From Romanomermis culicivorax (lineage: Eukaryota; Nematoda; Enoplea; Mermithida; Mermithidae): a stretch of 64,000 bases of DNA. The stretch is from positions 682,001 through 746,000 of the forward strand of contig CAWUHX010000143.1 in the NCBI GenBank assembly GCA_963922205.1, read 5' to 3'. Below, in pieces: positions 46,678-58,742 of the stretch (positions within the stretch are counted from its first letter, which is position 1; every line of letters begins with the position of its first letter). A model generated the notes under the pieces. The model was not told the DNA's origin. It searched no databases and saw nothing but the letters and a program-made list of their open reading frames with translations. The position numbers and the translations under genes were made by a program.

Positions 46678-47807
46678 TCTTACAAGAATCTGAATTAATA
46701 AAATCGCTGCATTCGAATAACAGCAAAAAATAAGAACTACGTACATGATAGCCACTTACGAGGGGAAAATTCAAATGATAAAATTAACATTAAAGCGAAC
46801 AAAAGGATGTAGAATGAACACATAGGGTTTTCGAAATTGAGTTTTACTACTGCTTTATTCTATAATGAACAAAACACTTTTCTCGATATAAAAAAAATTC
46901 TTTGGAAACTTTTTATGTGTTACAGTAGGAATGCTATAACAAAAAATGCATAAATTTTAAGTTTTCATTTTTTTCTGAAATTATTTTTACGATCTTCAGA
47001 TTCTGAAAAATGAAAGTTAAAAATGAAATGACCGAAGAATTCAAAAATAATTCACATTATTCAATTTTTCAATCAACATCGTTGCTTCTTGTAATTAACT
47101 TCTCCTTGAAAAACCTTGTCTTTTTATGGATATTGTATGTTTCGAAATTCGCTTGTTCCTGGCGAATTTCCCAAATATTACTCGCAATTAACTCAGGTGA
47201 TTGACGATAGACAAGTTAACTGAATACGTGAAAAGTCCATCTAAACAAGAACGAAAAATTCAGTTTTTGTGTATCAAGAAAAAAATTTCATTTTCGAATA
47301 TTACCAGACTTCAAATTACAACAAAGTTTTTCTTCGTTGAGAATCATTTTCCTACCAAAAAAATGTTCTCATCATGCGCCATTTTCCTCGGAATGAAAAT
47401 GAGTAATAAATCAACCTACACGCAAGTAACGGAATTCGGAAGGCTCGGAAGGCCATTTAAAAGATTTATTCCTAGCATACGAGAAAACCTAATTTATACC
47501 TGAGCTTGTGATGTAAGGCTATTGCTAGGAAAAAACGGGAAAAACATGCTAAATTTACCATTCAGAAAAAATAGTACTCAATTACCCTCAAAAACTCACT
47601 ATATATTCCAACAGCGTCATTCTCTCCTATTTCGAAAAGCAGCTTTTTGTAGATAAAATAAAGCGAAGCTTATTTTCAGCCTAATTCGTCAACCAAAATT
47701 CGTATAGAACGGACGGAAAAATTAAGCAATTGAAAGCATATAACCTGATCCGTCGTCGTCGTAATGCATAATAAAACAAACTTTTTTCTGACCACATAAA
47801 AAATCGA

Positions 47808-50800
47808 TTACTGTGCGACGCCGCCGTGTGTCTCATCCAAATTTGCCGCTGTCAATGGAGATGAAGAAGAATCGTTCGATTCGTGCTGCGATTGTTGTTG
47901 GTGGTCGCGGAACGAACCCGATTTTTCACTTTTGAAGAAAATCAATCGAAACATGAACGATAAAAAATTCCAAACTAAATATCCGCCGGCGTTATAAACC
48001 ATCAAAGTTAAAATCAATATCATCAAAGATGCTTTGACGTGTCGCCTGAAAGTAGGAGTAAAGAAAATCTTATTGATGGATATGCATACATACCAGCCTA
48101 ATCACCCCGAAAAAACAAGCACTCGTCAGGCAAAAATAGATTTTGAGACATATAAATTTCTCGAGATTCAACAATTCGAGACAAAAAATATAAGGATCAA
48201 AATAGCGTATTGTTCCATAAACTCTGCCCACTGTAGACTGACCATGACACACAGATTGAAAGCTTCAGTCTTTTTTCACATGATGTTACTTGAAACAGGC
48301 ATAATTATAACAGATAAATACTCTTCAATGTTATGCAAACATCATATATTTCTCATCGCTTCACTACGTGCCATGGAAAGTCAGGAAGCAAAGAAAATCA
48401 GTCGAAAACTTATTTTTTGTGTACCATAACCAAAATAATTATAATTTTTTCAAGCCATTTTGCACAGCAGATACGAAGGAAAAGAAATTATAGAGGAATG
48501 TTGAAGAACAAACATTTCTCTAAATTCATAGATACCTTGCTCTTTCGTGAATTTCTTACATTCTTTTGAGATCGATAATTAAATCAAGTTCCGTCGAAAC
48601 TAATACAATCAGCGACTCAAAATCTCAATTTTATATTTTTTTGTTCAAGAATGATTTATTTTTTCATCTTGGTAATTCACAATGGTCCAGATTAACATAA
48701 CTCACCTGTTCAGTAGAGAAATAACGATTAGTAAAAAATCAGCCATAAATTGAAACAAAACCAATAAACCGCGTTTTAATTTGGCGTTCATCGTAAGGCC
48801 TTCGAAGCCTTCCATACCGACAAACTGTTTAACGTCTTTCATTCGTTCTTTCAAGCCTGATATCTGGGAGAGAAGAAAAAGTAGCATTTCAGTAAATAAT
48901 TACAATTAATTTCGTGATGTAAAAATGATGTTCATTTGCATCAATAGAATCAATAAATCTACATAATGACATATAATCAATGTATAAAAGACATTGCATT
49001 CTAATTTTCATCTAATAGAAATCAATAAACAAATAACTCCAAGTGACACGACTAAAAATCTTTGTATGTCCGTATATATTAATTAAAAATTTCAGCTTTG
49101 AGAATCATGCCCATAAAAATTTCGCTTACTTCGTTGGATAATTTTCCGCATTCGTCTTGAATATCTTCAACCCGGCTGTTCACCTGATAAAAAAGCCGCC
49201 CTTCTAAATTTCTAGCTTCTAATCTAAGATTGTTCATTTCGGCTTGATGTAGTTCAGCCTGATCGTTCAACTGGTCTTCTAATCTCTGAAAATATTCTTC
49301 ATCTTAATAATCAGCTTTTAACTTGAAACAGTATTAAACGCACTGACATGTACGGCACAATCCTACGAAGCACACAGTACGCCCATGCTTATGAATATTA
49401 CCTGACTCTTATATTTTTCTTCATTAAGCATATTCCGTAGATAAGCATATTCTTGCTGAGCTTGAATCTATAATGGACAAAGGATATATGCGATAATGCA
49501 TTGAAATAGTTTTAGTATTCGTTAGAATAACTTGATAGCATTTCTAATTGATGAGTCAAGTTGACAAGATTAGGAATGCTTTTTCATATCTGATTAAGAA
49601 CCAAGAGACAATTCAGATTTTATATTTCCTCATTAAAATATCGGCGGTAATGCTTAGCTTAGCTAGCAAAAAAATTATAATTGGAAATGCCTATGGCTAA
49701 GGAAATAAACATTTTCGTACTGAATCATGTGAAATACTCAGTATCATCAAGTTTATGGATTTTTGCTAACACATTGCGTCTTGTTTTGGTATCACTCGCA
49801 TGATTATGACGCAATGCATCGCGATCAATGGCGTGAAGATTCGAGTTTGATGAGGCTGACTAATTCTAACCCAACTAAGAACAATGCGCACTTTTACAAC
49901 TAGTTTAGATATAGAAGAGATTCTTTGATTGATAGTTTTATGGCATTACTCATGATGCGTCATTCTGAAAAAATGTCGTAGTAGTTTTTGCTACAAGTTG
50001 AAACAAAAATTACAGGTTTAAAAACTTACATACTTTATAATTCCTAACAGGCTTATTAACAGACTAACAGACTATACACGTACTCCCCGAAATGATCGAG
50101 CAGATGATCAAGAGATGAGAAAAGAAAGTCGTCATAAGAATAAAAATAATACTTTAGTTTGACAATTTTTTTACACCAAAGCATACTTGATTCCGAGGAA
50201 GCAACATTAGAGCTTTAAAAAAATACTGGCCTAGCAAATAGTTTCACGTATCTAATCATATGATTTGAAGAATATTCTGCTTAGGCGATAGACGTCATTT
50301 CTACCGTCATGAAAAACCAGCTTCAAATAATTATTTAATTTCATAGAGAAACGATCCATTCAGAGAAAACATCAGCTATATAATCAATTCGAGGTTAATC
50401 CTATGAAGAATCAAAAATTTGAAAGCATTTTCTGTACTACGTTTGAATCTAACGTACATTGTCATAGGAAACAAGGGTTTGATTGAGTGACAAAATTTTC
50501 GTACGGAAACTGCATACAAAATGAAAAAAATTCAAAACTGACTTTCCAGTCCTCCATTACTCGATGCACATTGCTAATCTCGTCGCGACATTTTTCCATG
50601 TCTTCGCGCATTTTTTTCACTTGATTTTGTAAATCGACGGCAATTGCAATTTGTTGATGACCGTATGGCGAATCAAGTCGCGACGATGTCTCATGATGTG
50701 ATCCGACCACCGACAAAAGAGGGACTTTTTGTTGCGACGGATGTCGATGATGACGCTCTTCCGGGTAAATACTTTGATCCCCGTACTCGGAAGCGTTTTG

Positions 50801-53800
50801 ATCACTAATCAAGTGCTCTCTATTCTGAAAAAGTAGACGATGAACATTATTTATCAAGTTTGCTCTTCCATGATCTAAATTGTACTTTTTATCTTTTCCA
50901 TTGTTTTTACTTTAATATTTGAATAAAATGAAAGATAATCATTACCGCCGAATAACGATCCGCTGGAACGTCCTGTGATGTGAGGTGTCTTTGGCGAGGT
51001 GAATTGGGACGAGAATCAGCGCCTAAATCGGCTAACCGATTGGGCACTGTATTCGGCGAATAAAAGCTGTCTGAACCTGCCCTAGAACTGAAGTAGAGAC
51101 AAAGTACTTTAAAAATCGATAATAGTAACCCTTGAAGAATTTATATGTATGTATTTGGCTACGCTTTTCCAGATTTTACAGGTCATTTTTTCATTTTTTT
51201 CAAAAAACTTTCCAAAAAACTCATCAGTAATTTATACATAAAATCATGAATGAGGTGTTTATCAGAGGCTGTAAAAACGTATAAATTACACTATCATAAT
51301 AAAATTTTATTAAATTGATTTGAAAATTTAGATTTTTTTTTAATTCCGCGTTTCTTAGACTATTTGGAAATTCTATCCGATTTTTTTTTAATTCCGCGTT
51401 TCTTATATTATTTGGAAATTCTATCCGATTTTTTTTTAATTCCGCGTTTCTTATCATCTAACTATTTAATTTCAGCTGCCGCATTTCTTCGTTTCAGTAA
51501 GTGTTCGTTTTTCATTGAGGAACTCTGTTTCATCTCTTTGATAGTCTCTTTGTAGAGACTCACTGTTTTTTCCACAACAGTATAAGGCACCCAAATTTTT
51601 TTCACATGAAATTTGTTTAATACGTATTTTCTGCTCAAAAATTCTTATAGTTAGTGTGTGGGTGCATTTTTAAACTTATTTTTGCGTTACGCTTTTACTC
51701 AGATGGAAAATTTTTAAAATCAAGAGAAAAATTGAGATTTTTTAAAATTCATCATGTGCAACGAAATGAGTGTCATACACACATATGCACATAGGGGGCA
51801 TAGAGGGGTAAACCCTGCTACCAATGACCCAGGACATCCAGTGACCCGAAAAAATCGTCAAATACTCCTCCTAAACTTTTTCGAATACGGTTTTTGATGA
51901 TTTTTATGCATATTTTTATGGAAAACATGCTTGCGGAGGACTTTTTTTGTTTTCTGCTCACCCAACCCCCACCCATTGTTTTTTTGGTACTCGACCCGTT
52001 TGTACTGGTACCAACGACGGTCTAAAATTTGTTTGTACTTCATTGGTTACACTGTGATAGATATATCAAATTGAATTTTGATACCATAAAATTGTTTGTA
52101 CTAGAACAAACAAGGCCCAAATTTTTGTTTGTACTCAAGCCAAAAAGTCTGTAAAGTACAAAAAAACTATGCCCTAACCCCGCTTGTTCGAGGACCCTCA
52201 CCCTGGAAAATTTTTTCCGTGCATGTCTGGTCATACACAGCTTCTCTCGTAAGAGTTTTATGCCTTCGAACCTGCTCTTCGATTAGGACAATAAATCTTA
52301 CTGCATATGTGCCGAAAGAATCGGCCCAAAGCGCCGCTAATTTCACAAAATTAAAACTTAAAAAATATGTTAAAAATAATATTCTTCAAGAGAAATATCA
52401 CTAGCGAAAGTTGTAAAAAAGTTTGGAATTTCAGTTGAATGCATTTAATGAATGAAAAAGCTAACTGGAGTACTTTTCAAAATCTATTAATGTCTAGAAA
52501 AAGAAAAATTTACAAATCAAATTTACAAATATGTTTTGATGTTCATCAACGTTGAGAAAACTGCCTATTTCAATTTGCCTATGATCTTCATAGTCGCTCA
52601 GTCAGCAAGTGAGAAAAATTAAAGATAACATCGGCAGAAAAGTTGAAATCCTAATTATTCTAAGAAAAATGTTAAATAATGATGAAATCCCTGTTTTTTT
52701 AAGCACGGCCCTAATAGAATTAATTCTGCGATAATGAAAATTTTCGTCGTTCGAAAAAGTTATACAAATTAAGGAAAATTAGCGGCTGCGCTAATGGGTA
52801 CGCCGCTAAAAAACAGTGGATGAAATAGAAAATTACAGATACACTTGAATAATTACATGTTAATTGAGTAATGGTACTAGACCTCGTAAGTACCGCCCTT
52901 GAGCCAAATTCAGATGAATAATTATAGTTATGCTTGAAACCGGAACTTCGAGCCGAAAAATTTTGAGAGTTTTACCTGCAAGGCCGCATCATGCAAAGGA
53001 CTTTTTTTGGTCTTTTTTCTTCCAAAAACAATTAATGATAAGAATCCTGTGCAAAATTCCGACTTTTCGAGGTCCGCTGGCATAATGATACTCCTCTGGT
53101 ATTTTTTGACATCCACATATCCGAGTTTTTTTTGGTGATATTATTTGATAAAATCGGCTTGTGTTTATTGCTTTTTAATGACATCCTATATGGTCAGTGG
53201 ATGTTGGAAAGAATCTATAATTTCCTGTGAATGAAATTAATGAAAAACAGACTGGCTTGGACGAACATCGTTCAAAACTTAGATATTCGGGAAAAATTGA
53301 ATACTAAGTTTCTAAAAGCTTTTTGATGTTCATCAGTCATCACTGATGATGATGATAAATTTAAAAAAAATTCTCATTTCATATTGTCTTACTATAATTT
53401 TACAATCATCGAATGAGGAAAAAATAAGGATAAAATCATCAGAAAAGTTGAAATCAAAACTTCTCTTGAAAAATAGTTAGTGAACATTACAGATGCACTA
53501 CAATAATTAAATATCAATTGAGGAACGGTACTTGATTTCCTGAGAGCCCAGAAGGTGAAAATGACAGCTATGCTTAAAACCAGCGCGCAGCGCTGTGAAA
53601 TTTTTTCTTTCTAAAACACTAAAATGCACTTTTTTCCCTAGACGGCCAAATTTACCTTGCACATAGGTGGACAGATCTCAAATTTTCTTTCGACAAGTGT
53701 AAATAAGAAAAAACAGTGTGTGTGTGTGTGTTTGTTAATTTATTGTACCACAACTTGGCGGCCATGCGATGGTAGAAAATGTATTCATTAAATTCAAATT

Positions 53801-55519
53801 ATATCCCGTGATTAAACTGATTGAAAAAGAAAAAATATAGTCGCATAAAATTTTCAAAACCCTGCTAATAAGTTAACACAGCAAACAGAGTAGATTATAG
53901 ATAAAATTGTATTCTGTGATGGACAAACTTCAGCATAAAATCAACGACCCTTTTGTTCATCTCATTTTCTTATTAATAAATTTTAGATAATAGGAAATTT
54001 GCACTCTGAAATGAATGTGCTGAAAATTTATTAATTACACAAGAGACCGTTTTTCAAGCGGGATTGGATAAATTGTGAAGAGTCAGCAAAGGCAGAAATT
54101 GGAAAAAATTACAATATGAATTGTGTAATCATTTCAGCTGAGAAATGGCATTCTTAATTATTATACATAGAAGCTGTCAGATAGGGGGAATCAGAATAAA
54201 AAACATAAAAACGCCTGTTCAACGAATCTATTCTGTGCTTTGACTTTCTTATTTTAATTGGTCAGTTGTGTTAAATGTCCGAAATATCCGAAAATTTGGA
54301 TATCCGATGAACATCACTTGCTGGCACCCCGCATTAGACAAACATTTTAGTTTTGCTACAATAAACTTCTCACCGATCAAGTAAATTTGCATAGAAAATA
54401 CTCCTTCCCTGCGGCTGAGGTCGAGATACTTTACCGTGATAACTTCCAACGGTAGAACTTTTCATTTTTACAACGTCCAAATCATTTTCTAAAAAAACAT
54501 TCATGAAGTGTCGAAAATTTTATGTATTTCGAACTTTACTTGTCGAAAATCGATGAATATTATCGGCACTTCCTGATCGTTTCAATAAACGAATAGCTAA
54601 ATCTTTCGGGACGGATATAACGGTACTGAAACAGGGCAACAATAAAGAAAATTTATATAAGTCGCTTAAAGCACATTACCCGGTATATCCAGTTAAGCTT
54701 TCCTTTATGTTAGCTCCAACATCTCTGTGAAGGAATAAAACGGAGACATCATTTATGTAGAAATTAAGTCAATGTATTAGTTACTTGATTGCTTTTCGAA
54801 GACGTCATACATACAGTTTTAGTAACAACTCTATCAAAATATTTTTCAGGTTTACAAAACTGCATTAAAAGTTAGTCTAAAACATCTTTAAAAATTATGC
54901 ACCCGGCACTTTGATGCGTACGCAGAGCACAATAGGTATAACTTTCAGACAATCAAAAAGCTAACTTCAATCCTTGACCGACGCTGCTAAGGACGTTATC
55001 GTGCTTCAGTCTCCGAATAGGAGGTGTTGGACCACCGGCATCTAAGCATTTGAGTAACTGTTGATAGTGCTCAAGCTTCTTCTGCAAGATAAACGCGAAA
55101 ATGATTTCATACATATAACGGTGTCGTCAAAATATTGTTCACAAACTTGAAGAGCCTGAATCAACTGCGCAGACTTTTTATTTTTCTTCTCAAATGTTTG
55201 CCTAATCCGGATCAATTGGGGATTTTCAGCGCTCGTCGACACGAAATTTGAATTGACTTTGAGAAATTCGTCCACGTCAGCTAAAAAATATTTAAAAAAT
55301 GAAGAGTCACACAAATTGAACTTGAATTCCGAAACTATAGACCATGAAGTCATTTAATCTGGGAAAAACGCTACCTTCTTGGCATTTATTCGCTGCTTTT
55401 AGTTTGTCCTTCACCCGCTCGATTTTGGCTAAGAGTTGCGCTTTTCTTTCGTCTGACTCGATAAAGTGCTCTTCGGCTCCTGAAGACTGACTATCCTTAT
55501 AATGGGAACCACCATCGCA
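47808..55519 (-). CDS. TMCC: TMCC-family transmembrane and coiled-coil protein (5' end not found)
   Basis: Exons in transcript order: 55519-55375, 55280-55147, 55081-54966, 54625-54540, [gap], 51087-50946, 50824-50543, 49467-49402, 49285-49130, 48863-48706, 48045-47808 (stop). Conserved TMCC blocks: KAQLLAKIERVKDKL, EFLKVNSN then FEKKNKKSAQLIQALQ, KKLEHYQQLL, GQGLK, and KRSGSADNI; later RLEDQLNDQAELHQAEM, NSRVEDIQDECGKLS and two hydrophobic segments (RGLLVLFQFMADFLLIVISL and MILILTLMVYNAGGYLVWNF). TMCC proteins sit in the ER membrane, with two C-terminal helices and long coiled coils; TMCC1 acts at ER-endosome contacts in human cells. Most junction phases agree. The exon at 54540 exits in phase 1 while the one at 51087 needs phase 2, so a small exon was missed or a border is misplaced. 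A polar Gln/Ser-rich tail of about 45 residues follows the last helix, longer than in vertebrate TMCCs. Upstream exons encoding the N-terminus were not recognised. Confidence 0.85.
50075..50330. mobile_element. Degenerate family C fragment in a TMCC intron
   Basis: Contains AGCAGATGATCAAGAGATGA, AAAGAAAGTCGTCATAAG and GAGGAAGCAACATTAGAGC, in the order found inside family C copies. The G/C-rich tips are eroded (CCCCGAAATGA remains at the left). Confidence 0.4.
51329..51452. repeat. Tandem repeat, about 2.6 copies of a 48-49 bp unit
   Basis: Unit of the type GATTTTTTTTTAATTCCGCG then TTTCTTATATTATTTGGAAA TTCTATCC. Copies start near 51329, 51377 and 51426 and are almost identical, so the expansion is recent. 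It lies in the large intron between TMCC exons 54540 and 51087; frames on both strands repeat with the unit. Confidence 0.85.
52430..53640. repeat. Two diverged copies of a dispersed repeat, in a TMCC intron
   Basis: Segments 52430-52960 and 53200-53640 share an ordered set of phrases: GATGTTCATCA, a Ser-free AT-rich block, CAGAAAAGTTGAAATC, ATTACAGATNCAC, TAATTANATNTNAATTGAG, GGTACT and a terminal GCTTRAAACC. The second ends in the hairpin CAGCGCGCAGCGCTG (near 53583). Related GCGCGAAGCGC hairpins occur at 19721 and 58533. The copies look like one non-autonomous family. Confidence 0.5.
53717..53732. repeat. TG microsatellite
   Basis: About eight TG units in the TMCC intron; no evidence of function. 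Confidence 0.8.
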
Positions 55520-55686
55520 CTGAAAGAAGAATCAAAACATCCATCATAGTGCGAGTCCGATTGATACTTATTTATATAGAACTAACAGGAAAAAAGGTTT
55601 ATTTTCTTTTCCTTGAACCGAAAATAAAATTACTTTCTTTCTGATCATGTACTTTGTTCTGCAAAGCAAATAAGTCCAGGCAGGTA

Positions 55687-56566
55687 AAGCCGTAGGCATA
55701 CTTGACCGGTTTTTTTGCGGCCGCAAATTTTGCGGCCCGCAATTGCGGGTCGGTTGCGGCTCTCACAATGGCATACTTTTGTGCGGTTCCGCAAAAATGC
55801 GGAACCGGAAAACCGCAATTGTAAGCATAGTTAACCGCAATTTCGAACCGGAAATTACTTAAGAGATGCAAGGTTGTTCATTTAAGTTAAAATACGGAGA
55901 ATGAAACATTCACGGTACATATTGAAAATCTATAATTATTCGATTTTTTAATTTGTTAAATGAATTTTAATTTTTTAATCGTGCGTGCTTATGAGGGAGC
56001 ACTTTTTCCATGAAGTTTTTTCAACATTGAACAATATGAATTCTTCAAAGAGAAAGAATTTCGTCCATTTTCTATGCTCAATATGTTTATTTTCCAAATA
56101 CAAAAAAAACTATGTTTACGACGTAAGAAATTCAAATTTTTTTTCACAATCAGATTTTGGAAAAATAAAGGTGGAAAATCCTGCATTTCATCATATTCGT
56201 CGAAAAGCAATTCAGGATCAACATTTTTCCATGGGTCTTTCAGGACAAGTAGGAGCCGGTGGACACATCAAATTCTGGAAAAAATTGAGTTTTCTAGTTG
56301 ATAAAGATCAAGGGGTATTCAGTGTTATTCAGCGCAAAGCGGCATATACTGTATCAAGTGCGGCTACCAAAACCGCAAAAAGTACTTCAATCGAGAACTC
56401 TTTGCGGGTCCACAAACCGCACTAAACCGCAATGCGCTTGCGGGTTGCCACCCGCAAAATTTTTTTCCGGTTGCAAGTGACTTGCGGGCCGCAATTTTTG
56501 AAAACCGCAAAAAAGTGTGCGGGCCGCACACGCTTCGCCCGTTGCGGCTAAGTATGCCTACGGCTT
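55687..56566. mobile_element. GCGG/CCGC-rich foldback element
   Basis: Ends are AAGCCGTAGGCATACTT (55687-55703) and its exact reverse complement (56550-56566). Inside each end lie many GCGGNNGCAA and TTGCGGNCCGC units, so the outer 200 bp on each side can pair. The middle is ordinary AT-rich sequence without a recognised gene. High G+C at the ends contrasts with the surroundings. Confidence 0.75.
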
Positions 56567-56968
56567 AAGGAATGTTTATTTTTGACTACAGACATTTTTG
56601 GTAGATGTAACCAATGTCGTGTTATACACTTGGAAACCAAAAACCCAAAATATCACTCCATCTTCGTTGACATTCCTTTACCAAACAGTGCCGCACAGAT
56701 AACATATTTAGAAATTTACATTTCTAAAGGCCCTGTCATACTTCACCGCGAGGTGCCTTATCATACTTCCGGATTTTAATCTCTGAATAAAAAGGTTTCG
56801 TAAAATTTGCAAGTTACACTTGTTTTTTATCGTTTTTGGAGCTGCTAATTGCACTTGGCTTATTGCTAAGACAAAATCAGGCCGGGGAAGCGTGTTCACA
56901 AATAATTTGCATATTAATAATTTTTCCACATGCATATCTCCATTGTAAATTATGTAATCACAGGACAA

Positions 56969-57176
56969 CCTATAGTCTCTTTTTCTGGAAATTCTTGTGA
57001 ATAAAAAAGTGGAAACCAAGTATATTCTATATTTCTATAATTTACAGAGTGCTGAACCAATCCTCACGAATTTACTCTAAAAATCTTTTAGTAAAAGGTT
57101 TGTGTAAACGATTTTGAGGGCGGTCCATTTTTTTGTCCATTTTTCAATTTAAAAACATTTTATAAAATGAACTATA
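56969..57176 (+). mobile_element. Family A element, copy 11
   Basis: Begins CCTATAGTCTCTTTTTCTGG then AAATTCTTGTGAATAA and AAGTGGAAACCAAGTA; ends AAACATTTTATAAAATGAAC then TATAC. Slightly shorter than other copies. Confidence 0.6.
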
Positions 57177-57351
57177 CATATTTCCAATCCACCTGAAAAT
57201 CTATTCCTGAAAACATCATTAATAATACCTCTGGGATAAAATTACTGGAAAAATTTCACTGGAAAAATTTCACTGGGAAAATTTCTGAGTAGTGGCCAAA
57301 ACTTGTCCATCATGGATTTTTCAGAACCTAGGACGAATTTTTTCGGAATGT

Positions 57352-57723
57352 AGCATACATGCACGTTGGGGAGAGAGTTGGGGGTATTGACCCCCCAGCA
57401 GATCTGACCCCCCTAACAATGATTGAGAAGATGACGAACGAAAAAATGATCAAGAAAGAAGAGAAAGTCATCATAAAAATGAAGATGATTCCGTAGTTAA
57501 ACGATCTCTCTAAACGAAGCACACTTGATTCGAAGAAGTAGCGTTAAAACTTTAAAAAATGCTGTCCAAGCAAATAATTTTACATATTTGGCTAATATAG
57601 TTGAAAAACATGCTGCGTGAATGCTAGAAAAACATGCTGCTTGGATGTTCTTTTCGTTGTAATGTAACGAACGAAAAAAAATTCTATCCCATCCGATGTA
57701 CTGGCTGAGTCCCAGAGGCATGA
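57352..57723 (+). mobile_element. Family C element, copy 4
   Basis: Begins GCATACATGCACGTTGGGGA with GACCCCCCAGCAGATCTGAC, has the internal AAGATGACGAACGAAAAAAT block, and ends ATTCTATCCCATCCGATGTA then CTGGCTGAGTCCCAG AGGCATG. Same orientation as copy 1. Confidence 0.6.
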
Positions 57724-58419
57724 TAAAATAATACTTGAAAAGTGTCATAATTCACAATTCGTGTAAAAAATATGATTGAATTGCATATACAGATGTTATA
57801 GTATGCATGAATATGTTATAGTAACAAAATATTACAGCTTTATAACACGTGAGTTGTCCGAAAACTTCGTTTAAGTTGAACTTTGAAAGCGGTACCGCGC
57901 GGCCAGGGCCGTTCTTAGGGGGGCGAGCTGGGCGGCCGCCCACGGCCGCTAAAAATCTTTTAGTGTATGGTTGAAGAATGCCTTTTTTAGCGACCCTTAA
58001 AAAAATTTTCAATTTTTGTATGCTAACAGTACTCCACAAACAATTTTGGCGCCAGTTTATTAAATTCTTTAGCTATTAGCAGGCTGTCCAGCAACCTAGA
58101 AAACCTGGAAAAGCCAGGCTAAAAGGTTGTTCCTGGAAAGCCTGGAAATGTCAGAGAACTTCAATTAAATTGTTATGATGTAGTTGTTTTTATTGCAAGA
58201 TAAGCCTGAATTATTGCATGACAAGCCAATTTTCATTTTAAAAGTTCGAAACCTCAAAACTTCAACTGCGCTTCGCACGGGTTTTAAGCATTAGTATCAT
58301 TATTTATCCGGTTTTAGCAAAAGTGCACATAGAAATTCATACATGTAACGGAGCCCGGAGGTCTGGGGAGTTGGGCGACTTTTTTGGGGTCGGGGGTCAG
58401 TAATTCCCAAAATTTGGGG

Positions 58420-58742
58420 GGGGGGGGGAGGGGTTCCTCAAGGAAAAAATTCGATTTTTTCACGAAAAAAGTCCGAAAAATAGTTCAAAAAATAGTAATT
58501 TTTCCCTAAAAAGACCGAAAAAATATATCCATGGCGCGAAGCGCCAAGAAAATTCACATTTCTTACCATTTTTCGTTAAAAATTGGCATTTTTAATCAAA
58601 AAATTGACATTTTTCAGTATTTTTCCGACCAAAAGTATGGGGGTCCCAAAGCTACCATATGGCTAGCCATTGGATTGGAAAATTCGGGGGGCGGTCGCCC
58701 AATGGCTAGCCATATGGTCGACGATTTCTGGGGGGGGGGGTT
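58420..58742. repeat. G-tracts flanking a perfect 20-bp inverted repeat
   Basis: Homopolymer G runs lie near 58417-58434 and 58731-58741. Between them ACCATATGGCTAGCCATTGG (58653-58672) has its exact reverse complement at 58699-58718. The inner GGCTAGCC is itself a palindrome. The hairpin CGCGAAGCGCC also occurs near 58535. Confidence 0.7.

Larger units (their letters stand above)
40730..47807. other. Transposon-rich intergenic region between the F-box and TMCC genes
   Basis: About 7 kb between two convergent genes. It holds a 1.8-kb element with long inverted ends (41510-43284), a tandem array (43440-44075), a foldback-like element (45140-46115) and a family A copy (46437). The remaining sequence (40730-41500 and 44080-45140) shows no recognised gene. 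TTGTCCGGAAAGTC near 40761 could be a transposon tip. Confidence 0.5.

Noticed and set aside
55599-56480. Several frames of 60-146 codons around the GC-rich foldback element
   Set aside because: They read through inverted GCGG/CCGC repeats and have no domain; they do not supply the missing N-terminus of the TMCC protein.
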